Source of the DNA: QHVT01 sp036387915
Lineage (GTDB): Bacteria > Acidobacteriota > Thermoanaerobaculia > Gp7-AA8
NCBI GenBank assembly: GCA_036387915.1
Contig: DASVSV010000296.1
Location: 1 to 10,480 of the forward strand
DNA: 10,480 nucleotides
Reading direction: 5' to 3'
Shown: one piece after another, positions 4,886 through 10,480 of the stretch
How positions within the stretch are numbered: position 1 is the stretch's first letter
Layout: every line of letters begins with the position of its first letter
Notes under the pieces: model-generated
What the model was told of the DNA's origin: nothing
Seen by the model: the letters and a program-made list of their open reading frames with translations, nothing else
Databases searched by the model: none
Position numbers and translations under genes: made by a program

Positions 4886-6112
4886 GTGGAAATCGCACCG
4901 TTCCTGCTCGCGCTGATCGCCATCTTTGTCGCCGCCAAGTTGTTCGGTGAGCTGGCGGAGCGTGTCGGGCAGCCGGCGGTCCTCGGGGAGTTGGTGGGCG
5001 GCGTGCTGGTTGGCGTGTCGGGGCTGCACATCGTCAATCCGCACGACGTGACCATTCACCTGCTCTCAGAGCTCGGCGTGATCCTGCTGCTCTTTCTGAT
5101 TGGGCTCGAGACGGATCTCAAGAAGTTGATGACTGTCGGCGGGTCGGCGACGGCGGTGGCGATCGTCGGGGTGGCGCTGCCGCTGGCGGGCGGATTCGCG
5201 CTCGGGCAACTGCTCGGCTTGCGCGTCATCGTCTCCATCTTCCTCGGCGCGTCGCTCACCGCGACGTCCGTCGGCATCACCGCGCGCGTCCTCTCAGACC
5301 TCGGTCACCTGCAGGACGACGAATCGCAAGTCATCCTCGGCGCGGCCGTCGTCGACGACATCATCGGCCTGGTGCTGCTCACGCTCGTCGGCACGCTGGC
5401 CGCCGGCGGCGAGCTGACGTTCCTCGGCGTCGGCAAGATCATCGTGATCGCATTCGGCTTCGTGCTGCTGGCGATCGTGATCGGCTCGCAGCTCGCCCCG
5501 ATGCTCATCCGGGCCATCGACCGCATTGAGATGCGCCGCGGGCTCTTCTTCGCCGCAATCGTGTTCGCGTTCCTCCTGGCTTGGCTGGCGCAGAAAGTCG
5601 GCTCGGCGATCATCATCGGCTCCTTCGCGGCCGGCCTCGTGCTCGCGCGCACGCATCGCGGCAAGGAGATCGAGCGCGAGGTGCACGATGTCGCGCAGTT
5701 CTTCATCCCGATCTTCTTCGTGGTCGTGGGCGCGGCCATCGACCTGCGCAGCATCAACCCGTTCAACGCCGAGGGGCGGCAGTTCCTCTGGATCGGTCTG
5801 GCGCTGACCGCGGTCGGAATCGTCGGCAAAGTGGCGGCGGGATTCGTGGTCTGGAACAAGAGCCTCAATCGCACGGTGATCGGGATCGGGATGATCCCGC
5901 GCGGCGAGGTCGGCCTCATCTTCGCCACGATCGGCCTCTCGTCGAAGCTGCTCAGCCCCGGCCTCTACTCCGCCGTCGCGCTGATGGTCATGCTGACGAC
6001 GTTCATCGCCCCGCCGCTCCTGCGCCGCCTGCTCGTCCCGCGCACACCCAACGTCCCGCCCACCGACCTCACCAGCGAGTACGTCGTCGAAGCGCCAATG
6101 GACCGCAAGTAG
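4886..6112 (+). CDS. CPA2-family monovalent cation/proton antiporter
   Basis: 408 residues, start at GTG 4886. The protein is almost entirely hydrophobic with about 12-13 membrane segments and fits the Na+/H+ exchanger domain of the CPA2 family (KefB/NapA type). Landmarks are GQPAVLGELVGGVLVG at 29-44, ELGVILLLFLIGLETDL at 62-78, the TATSVGITARVL unwound helix at 125-136, and the AAVVDDIIGL motif at 153-162. D157 and D158 correspond to the paired aspartates of electrogenic antiporters such as NapA. PRGEVGLIFATIGL near 345 is also characteristic. There is no C-terminal TrkA-N/RCK domain, unlike Kef systems, so regulation by nucleotide binding is unlikely. It acts in the inner membrane, exchanging Na+ or K+ for H+ for pH and salt homeostasis. 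No clear Shine-Dalgarno is visible; 4222-4289 is a broken copy of part of this gene. The exact cation is not deducible. Confidence 0.9.
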   Translation: MEIAPFLLALIAIFVAAKLFGELAERVGQPAVLGELVGGVLVGVSGLHIVNPHDVTIHLLSELGVILLLFLIGLETDLKKLMTVGGSATAVAIVGVALPLAGGFALGQLLGLRVIVSIFLGASLTATSVGITARVLSDLGHLQDDESQVILGAAVVDDIIGLVLLTLVGTLAAGGELTFLGVGKIIVIAFGFVLLAIVIGSQLAPMLIRAIDRIEMRRGLFFAAIVFAFLLAWLAQKVGSAIIIGSFAAGLVLARTHRGKEIEREVHDVAQFFIPIFFVVVGAAIDLRSINPFNAEGRQFLWIGLALTAVGIVGKVAAGFVVWNKSLNRTVIGIGMIPRGEVGLIFATIGLSSKLLSPGLYSAVALMVMLTTFIAPPLLRRLLVPRTPNVPPTDLTSEYVVEAPMDRK

Positions 6113-6138
6113 GGCGCGCTTTCGGCCCCGGGACAGGA

Positions 6139-6200
6139 GACGACGAGGGGCCTCCGGCGGGCCGGTGCGACCGGCGGCGCTTAGTGAGCCCATGCGTTCG
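6139..6200 (+). repeat. REP-like palindromic element, copy 1
   Basis: This GC-rich unit holds CGACGAGGGG, then CCTCCGGCGGGCCGGT with a tight hairpin GCCGGT-GCG-ACCGGC, then GGCGGCGCTTAG. It lies 26 bases after the antiporter stop. It is the inverted partner of 6227-6295, and a third copy follows the last gene of the window at 10406-10473. Similar small units at gene ends are typical of REP/BIME sequences. Confidence 0.75.
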
Positions 6201-6226
6201 CGGCAACACGTGTTTCGTAGACAGGG

Positions 6227-6295
6227 CGTGCGTTCAGGCCAGGCCAACAAGCGCCGCCGGTCGTACCGGCCCGCCGGAGGCCTCCCGTCGTTCCC
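6227..6295 (-). repeat. REP-like palindromic element, copy 2 (inverted)
   Basis: The reverse complement of this unit matches 6139-6200 and, over its full length including CTTGTTGGCCTGGCCTGAACGC, the element at 10406-10473. Its internal hairpin GCCGGT-ACG-ACCGGC carries a change in the loop only. With copy 1 it forms a long inverted repeat of about 60 bases per arm separated by about 26 bases, placed between two convergent genes. Confidence 0.75.
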
Positions 6296-6318
6296 GTGCC
6301 TCGGCCGAGAGCGTCCGT

Positions 6319-7113
6319 CTACGCCACGCGCCGACGTACGTCCTGGAACGCGGGCTCGTCGAGCGTGCCGCGATTGCCGATCTGCTGTGCGCGGTTGCGA
6401 GCGTCCTGGGCGCGCTCTTCAGTCAGGGGATGCGTCGAGAAAAACTGCTCCACGCGGCCCGGCTGTCCTTTGCGGTGCTCGAGCAGCTCCTCGAACATCG
6501 TGGCCATGCCGATCGGGTTGTAGCCCGCGGCGGCCATCGCCCGGATCCCGAGCTCGTCCGCCTCGCGTTCCGCCTCGCGGCTGAAGCGCGCCAGCGCGCC
6601 GCCGGCGACGAGCTGCGCCGCGAGCTGGGCGAGCTGATTCGGATTCTGTCCGAGGGCCAGGCCGGCGAGCATGCTCAGTCCGTATTGACGCGAGAGCTGC
6701 TCGGTCGAATGGCGCGCCACGACGTGATTGATCTCGTGGGCCATGACGCCGGCAAGCTCCGCCGCGTTGTCCGAATTCGCGATCAGACCGGTGTTCACGT
6801 AGACGTGCCCGCCGGGGATGGCGAACGCGTTGATGGCCGGATCGTCGACCACGTGGAACTGCCACGGCAGTTGATTGAACGGCGCCGGGGCCTGCTGCAC
6901 GATGCGATTGCCCATGTTCGACACGTAGGAATTCAGCGCCGAGTCATTGCTGAGCCGCACCTGCCGCGCCACGTCCTGCGCCAGCTGATTGCCGAGCTGC
7001 CATTCTTCTTCGATGGAGATGAGGTTGAAATCGCCCGCTCCACCTCCGGACCCGCAACCGAAGGCCAGGATCGAAACGAGCGCGAGCGAGAGAGCAGTGT
7101 GCCGCTTGTACAT
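6319..7113 (-). CDS. M48-family metalloprotease, lipoprotein
   Basis: 264 residues when started at ATG 7113; a longer frame to 7353 exists but would be antisense to the divergent gene, and only the 7113 start gives a signal sequence. MYKRHTALSLALVSILAFGC ends in a plausible lipobox with C20 as the lipidated cysteine. The M48 zinc motif HEINH is at 126-130, preceded by AAELAGVMA, and the third ligand is a glutamate in SREAEREADELG (about 182). AFAIPGGHVYVNTGL near 97-110 and FFSTHPLTEERA near 224-235 are typical of the YfgC/BepA-like and LoiP-like lipoprotein proteases. No TPR domain follows, so it is the short form. It probably acts at the envelope in quality control of periplasmic or outer-membrane proteins. 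No strong ribosome-binding site is visible. Its 5' end is 57 bases from a divergent gene. Confidence 0.9.
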   Translation of the reverse strand: MYKRHTALSLALVSILAFGCGSGGGAGDFNLISIEEEWQLGNQLAQDVARQVRLSNDSALNSYVSNMGNRIVQQAPAPFNQLPWQFHVVDDPAINAFAIPGGHVYVNTGLIANSDNAAELAGVMAHEINHVVARHSTEQLSRQYGLSMLAGLALGQNPNQLAQLAAQLVAGGALARFSREAEREADELGIRAMAAAGYNPIGMATMFEELLEHRKGQPGRVEQFFSTHPLTEERAQDARNRAQQIGNRGTLDEPAFQDVRRRVA

Positions 7114-7170
7114 GCTGTGCCGACGGTGCAGAAGAAATGCCCGGCAAGCGGCATGCACCGCACCGCGGTC

Positions 7171-7458
7171 ATGAACGAACAGAAACTCATCGACGCACTG
7201 GTCGCTCGCGCGGCCGAGGATGCGCGCGCGTTCCGCGAGAAAAATCCGGACGACATGCCGACCGAGCGATGGATCGAGAACAGCTACACCGCGGCCCTGC
7301 CGCTGGCGAGAGATCACGCCGGTATCGACCCGGGACTGGGACCGCATCCGCAACTTTTCGCCGCGTATCGCGACGCCATCGGGAGGGCGGTCGGCGAGCG
7401 CACGTCGTCGCGCGAAGGGGCGGGGCTGACGCAGCAGCCGACGCCGGGGGAGAACTGA
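7171..7458 (+). CDS. Small uncharacterised protein upstream of the dehydrogenase
   Basis: 95 residues from ATG 7171 (MNEQKLIDALVARAAEDARAF). I do not recognise a family. It is soluble, largely helical and charged, with a WIENSYTAALPLARDHAGI stretch near 37-55 and a low-complexity polar tail. An in-frame ATG at 7153 is possible but adds only six poorly conserved-looking residues. Its TGA overlaps the ATG of the following dehydrogenase by one base, implying co-transcription and translational coupling, which is the best evidence that it is a real gene. No function is assigned. Confidence 0.6.
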   Translation: MNEQKLIDALVARAAEDARAFREKNPDDMPTERWIENSYTAALPLARDHAGIDPGLGPHPQLFAAYRDAIGRAVGERTSSREGAGLTQQPTPGEN

Positions 7459-8300
7459 TGCCGATCCCGCAGCAGCAGGACACGCCCGGCACCGACAAGG
7501 ACCTGAAGCCGCACGCCGATCATGGTGAGGAGTCGTATCGCGGCAGCGGCAAGCTGAACGGACAGGTGGCCGTCATCACGGGCGGCGACAGCGGCATCGG
7601 CCGCGCGGTGGCCATCGCCTTCGCGCGTGAAGGCGCCGACGTCGCCATCGGCTTTCTCTCCGAGCGAGAAGAAGAGGACGCGCGCGAAACGGTGAAGTGG
7701 GTCGAGCAGGCCGGCCGGCGCTGCGTCTCCCATCGCTTCAACGTGCAGTATCGCTCCGAGTGCGAAGCCTTCGTCGAGCGCGCGGTGAAAGAGCTCGGCC
7801 GGCTCGACATCGTCGTCAACAACGCCGCGTACCAGCAGGAGCAGAAGTCGATCCTCGACATCACCGAGGAGCAGCTCGACGGGACCTTCCGGACGAACAT
7901 CTACGGCTACATCTTCATGGTGCAGGCCGCGCTGCCGCATCTGAAAGAAGGCGCGTCGATCATCAACACCGGCTCGGTCACGGCGATGAAAGGCAACGCC
8001 ACGCTGCTCGACTACGCTGCGACGAAAGGCGCGATCCACACCTTCACGCGATCGCTGGCCCAGAGTCTTGCGGAGAAAGGGATCCGCGTGAACTGCGTCG
8101 CACCGGGCCCGGTCTGGACGCCGCTCATCCCCGCGACCATGGACCGCAAGCACGTCGCCGCCTTCGGCAAGGACACGGTCTGGGGCCGCGCCGCACAACC
8201 CGCCGAGATCGCGCCGTCGTACGTCTTTCTGGCGTCGACGGATGCGCAGTACTACACGGGAGAAGTGCTGGCGCCAACCGGGTCGGAAACAACGAGGTAG
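7458..8300 (+). CDS. YghA-like short-chain dehydrogenase/reductase
   Basis: 280 residues from ATG 7458. A classical SDR Rossmann fold with the cofactor motif TGGDSGIG at 41-48, the NNAA motif at 121-124, catalytic S173, and Y186-x3-K190 (YAATK). The N-terminal extension with DHGEESYRGSGKLNGQVAVI and the later APGPVWTPLIPATM and QPAEIAPSYVFLAS motifs place it in the group of YghA and the Bacillus general-stress dehydrogenases (GSP39, YhdF, YdaD type), which reduce aldehydes or ketones with NAD(P)H. The C-terminus ends in TGEVLAPTGSETTR, lacking the HvNGG ending usual in the group. It is the second gene of a two-gene unit starting at 7171. Cytoplasmic; the physiological substrate is unknown. 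Confidence 0.9.
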   Translation: MPIPQQQDTPGTDKDLKPHADHGEESYRGSGKLNGQVAVITGGDSGIGRAVAIAFAREGADVAIGFLSEREEEDARETVKWVEQAGRRCVSHRFNVQYRSECEAFVERAVKELGRLDIVVNNAAYQQEQKSILDITEEQLDGTFRTNIYGYIFMVQAALPHLKEGASIINTGSVTAMKGNATLLDYAATKGAIHTFTRSLAQSLAEKGIRVNCVAPGPVWTPLIPATMDRKHVAAFGKDTVWGRAAQPAEIAPSYVFLASTDAQYYTGEVLAPTGSETTR

Positions 8301-8361
8301 CGCGAGGGGTTTCGGTTTGGTGGATGCTCAGCACGATGCTTTCATCGGAGCAACGGGGGAA

Positions 8362-8393
8362 GGAACGCCGGAGGCCCCTCGTCGTTCCCTTTT
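8362..8393 (+). terminator. Possible intrinsic terminator after the dehydrogenase
   Basis: A six-base stem GGAACG/CGTTCC (8362-8367 and 8383-8388) with a 15-base loop is followed by CTTTT. The loop and right arm (CCGGAGGCCCCTCGTCGTT) match the end of the REP-like element in inverted orientation, so the terminator seems to derive from a partial REP copy. It lies 61 bases after the dehydrogenase stop. Confidence 0.45.
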
Positions 8394-8454
8394 CGTGAGT
8401 ACGATGAGAGCGTCGACTGAGTAACCAGTAACCAGAAACCTTCGTCCTACCCGC

Positions 8455-10377
8455 ATGCTCCGGAACCTTCTCACGATCGCGCTCCTCGTGTGCGCCACCA
8501 CCTCCCACGCGGCCAGCCGCTACTTTGCGGATCGCGCGGGGGCGCCCGTGCGGTGGGAGCGGTGGGGGAGTGCGGCCTTTGCGCGTGCGGCGAAGGAGAA
8601 GCGGCCGATCTTTCTCTCCGTCGGCTTCGCCTCGTCGTACGAGTGCTATCGCATGCATCGCGAGGCGTTCCTCAACGGGGAGAATGCCGAGGCGCTGAAC
8701 GCGTACTTTGTGCCGGTGCTGCTCGATCGTGTCGAGCATCCGGACGTCGCCGAATCGTACGAGACGCTCGCGCGCGAGATGAACGGCGTGAGCGGCTGGC
8801 CCGTCCATCTGGTGCTCAACGCGCAGCGGCAGCCGTTCGCGGCGGCCGGCTTCATGAAGCCGGACGAGCTGAGTCGCTTCCTCGTCCTGAACGCGAACAG
8901 ATTCGCGGCGGGGGAGACGGCAGGCTTCGTCGCCGCGACCAAACCAACGCCGAACGCGCCGCTGGACATCGAACCGGTCGTCGACGCCATCGCCAGGACT
9001 TACGACGCGGAGCACGGCGGCTTCGGCGGCGTCCCGCGCAAGCCGCGTCCGATGACGCTCTCGTTCCTCCTCCGCTACGGCGCGCGCATGAAGCATGAAG
9101 GCATCCGCAGCGTCGCTCTCGAGACGCTGAAGAAACTCGCCGTCTCGCCGGTGCGCGACCAGCTCGGCGGCGGCTTCCATCGCGCCACGCGCGACGAGGC
9201 CTGGCGCGATCCGTACTTTGAAAAGATGCTCCCCGACCAGGCCATGCTGGCCATGACCTATCTCGAGGCGTGGCAGCAGACCAGCGATCCGGAGATGGCG
9301 TATCTCGCGCGCACCACGCTCGACTACGTCCTGCGCGACCTCCGCGGCAGCAAGGGCGCCTTCGACGCGTCGCAGGACGCGTACAACTTCGTCCCGCTGC
9401 AGGGCCCCGAGCTCGTCAACGGCAGCTTCTATCACTGGACGAAAGACGAGATCACGCACCTCCTCGGCCGCGAGCCGGCCAGCAAGGTCTTCGTCCTCTA
9501 CGGGATGAAAGACGTCGTGCAGAACCTGCCCGCGCTGAGCGAATGGCGCTTCCTCGCCGAGACGCACAACGAGCTCGCCGCGCCGCTGGCGAAGCTGCTC
9601 GACGTGCGGCAGAAGCGCCCCGAGCCGTCGCGCGAGTTCAACGTCATCGCCGGCTGGAACGGCCTGATGATCTCCGCGCTCTCCCGCGCCGGAGCGGCAT
9701 TCGGCCAACGGGCCTACGTCGACGCCGCCGCCAGCGCGGCCACCGCCGTCACGACGACGCACTGGAACGCGAAGACGAAGACGCTGCTTCGCTCGGAAGG
9801 GAACGAAGCGCTCTCCGAGGATTACGCGCTGCTCGTGCAGGGCCTGCTCGATCTGTTCGACGCGAGCTACGACGTGCGCTGGCTCGAGCTCGCGATCGCG
9901 CTGCAGCAGCGGCACGATCAGCTCTTCTGGGACGCGAGCGCCGGCGCCTACTCGAAAGACAATGACGACGAGTTACCCGCCGCGACGTCGGTCGCCGTGC
10001 TGAATCTCCTCCGCCTCGCCGCGCTGACGGGCAACCAAACGTGGGCCACCCGTCCGGTGACGATCTTCCAGGCCTTCGGCGGCCGCCTGCGCACCAGCGG
10101 CGCCGACTACGCCCAACTGGCCTCGGCCTACGAGCTCTCGCTCGTCGCGCCGCGCATCGTCGTCGTCACCGGCGACGCGCGCAAGCAGGCCACGTACGAT
10201 CTCCTGCAGTCGTACGCCACCAAGCCGGAGCCGATGCGCGCGCTGCTCTTCCTCCCGGAAAAAGGCGCCGCCCGCGAGCGCTTCGTCCGCGTGCTCCCGT
10301 TCACCGGCGCGCTCGCTCCCGATCCTGAACAGCCTCTCGCCTACGTCTGCGCCGCCGGCGAGTGCAAACGACGCTGA
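8455..10377 (+). CDS. DUF255/YyaL-type thioredoxin-fold protein, exported
   Basis: 640 residues from ATG 8455. A signal peptide (MLRNLLTIALLVCATTSHAA, cleavage near 20) is followed by a thioredoxin-like DUF255 domain at about 25-170: KEKRPIFLSVGFASSYEC, VPVLLDRVEHPDV, and GVSGWPVHLVLN. An all-helical six-hairpin-glycosidase-like region follows, with DPYFEKMLPDQAMLAMTYLE, GSFYHWTKDEI and NVIAGWNGLMISALSRAG as family signatures. The usual CHWC active site reads S61-Y-E-C64, so one cysteine is lost. Length is slightly below the usual 660-700. Homologues include YyaL and SPATA20; a sugar-processing or redox role has been suggested but not proven. The upstream leader contains a tandem AGTAACC but no Shine-Dalgarno. 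It appears to be monocistronic, with a REP-like element 28 bases after its stop. Confidence 0.85.
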   Translation: MLRNLLTIALLVCATTSHAASRYFADRAGAPVRWERWGSAAFARAAKEKRPIFLSVGFASSYECYRMHREAFLNGENAEALNAYFVPVLLDRVEHPDVAESYETLAREMNGVSGWPVHLVLNAQRQPFAAAGFMKPDELSRFLVLNANRFAAGETAGFVAATKPTPNAPLDIEPVVDAIARTYDAEHGGFGGVPRKPRPMTLSFLLRYGARMKHEGIRSVALETLKKLAVSPVRDQLGGGFHRATRDEAWRDPYFEKMLPDQAMLAMTYLEAWQQTSDPEMAYLARTTLDYVLRDLRGSKGAFDASQDAYNFVPLQGPELVNGSFYHWTKDEITHLLGREPASKVFVLYGMKDVVQNLPALSEWRFLAETHNELAAPLAKLLDVRQKRPEPSREFNVIAGWNGLMISALSRAGAAFGQRAYVDAAASAATAVTTTHWNAKTKTLLRSEGNEALSEDYALLVQGLLDLFDASYDVRWLELAIALQQRHDQLFWDASAGAYSKDNDDELPAATSVAVLNLLRLAALTGNQTWATRPVTIFQAFGGRLRTSGADYAQLASAYELSLVAPRIVVVTGDARKQATYDLLQSYATKPEPMRALLFLPEKGAARERFVRVLPFTGALAPDPEQPLAYVCAAGECKRR

Positions 10378-10405
10378 GTCGCTCGCCATCGGAGCCACGC
10401 GGAGA

Positions 10406-10473
10406 GGGACGACGATGGGCCTCCGGCGGGCCGGTGCGACCGGCGGCGCTTGTTGGCCTAGCCTGAATGCACG
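10406..10473 (+). repeat. REP-like palindromic element, copy 3
   Basis: This unit matches the reverse complement of 6227-6295 over its full length, including CTTGTTGGCCTAGCCTGAATGCACG, and matches 6139-6200 in its hairpin half. It begins 28 bases after the DUF255 gene stop. If an inverted partner follows, it lies outside the window. Confidence 0.75.
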
Positions 10474-10480
10474 TCTGTTT

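Larger units (their letters stand above)
6139..6295. terminator. Probable bidirectional terminator formed by the REP pair
   Basis: The two inverted REP-like units could fold into a very long, GC-rich stem in transcripts from either direction. They lie between the antiporter stop (6112) and the M48 protease stop (6319), which converge. There is no U-tract, so this is not a classic intrinsic terminator; the inference rests on position and structure. Confidence 0.4.

Noticed and set aside
4321..5055. 244-codon open frame on the minus strand
   Set aside because: It crosses two repeat types and the antisense of the antiporter start, and no part looks like a protein domain; the repeated peptide-like pieces come from the DNA repeats.
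5581..7170. Long open frame on the plus strand running across the antiporter end and the protease gene
   Set aside because: It reads the antiporter in another phase and the M48 gene in antisense, with arginine-rich low-complexity protein. Only its last 96 codons (7171-7458) form a plausible gene.
8125..9915. 596-codon open frame on the minus strand
   Set aside because: It is antisense to the well-supported DUF255 gene and to the end of the dehydrogenase; composition is Arg/Glu/Ala-rich, as expected from antisense reading of a high-GC gene.
1..10480. CRISPR array or integron integrase
   Set aside because: No evenly spaced short direct repeats with unique spacers were seen, and no frame resembles a tyrosine recombinase. 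An integrase, if any, lies outside the window.

Overview
The window is high-GC bacterial DNA with two parts of very different texture. Positions 1 to about 4,880 look like an accessory region: an IS1380-type transposase cut by the window edge, isolated genes of unknown function, broken genes, and several families of palindromic or composite repeats. Positions 4,886 to 10,377 look like ordinary chromosome with tightly spaced housekeeping-type genes. The gene set and the dense GC-rich intergenic palindromes would suit an Acidobacteriota-like soil or sediment bacterium, but this taxonomic guess is an inference with low confidence. I found no rRNA, tRNA or CRISPR array.

Layout of the accessory part: the N-terminus of an IS1380-family transposase (1-126, minus strand); a DUF4145-type zinc-ribbon protein (361-1011); two homologous ~197-bp imperfect palindromes that resemble integron attC sites (1180-1376 and 1685-1882), with a gene-free 308-bp spacer between them; an unrecognised multi-pass membrane protein (1944-2726); a 244-bp composite repeat (2777-3020); and two tandem DUF4160-DUF2442 gene pairs on the minus strand. 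The downstream pair's DUF4160 is truncated and frameshifted, with a repeat fragment abutting its broken end; the other pair is intact. Next come a frameshifted 68-bp fragment of the neighbouring antiporter gene joined directly to a short third attC-like palindrome (4222-4360), then a second long copy of the composite repeat (4497-4795). One reading is a decayed gene-cassette array without an integrase in view, but the attC assignment is a hypothesis.

Layout of the chromosomal part: a CPA2-type monovalent cation/proton antiporter (4886-6112) is convergent with a lipoprotein M48 metalloprotease (6319-7113, minus). An inverted pair of REP-like palindromes separates their 3' ends and could act as a bidirectional terminator. 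Divergent from the protease is a two-gene unit: a small unrecognised protein (7171-7458), then a YghA-like short-chain dehydrogenase (7458-8300) whose start overlaps the preceding stop by one base. After a possible terminator comes a secreted DUF255/YyaL-type protein (8455-10377) in which the first cysteine of the usual CxxC is a serine, followed by a third copy of the REP-like element.

The chromosomal genes look like separate envelope, ion-homeostasis and stress functions rather than one pathway. The strongest candidates for something undescribed are the attC-like palindromes with covarying arms and a bulged base at the same place, and the DUF4160-DUF2442 pairs set among repeats.
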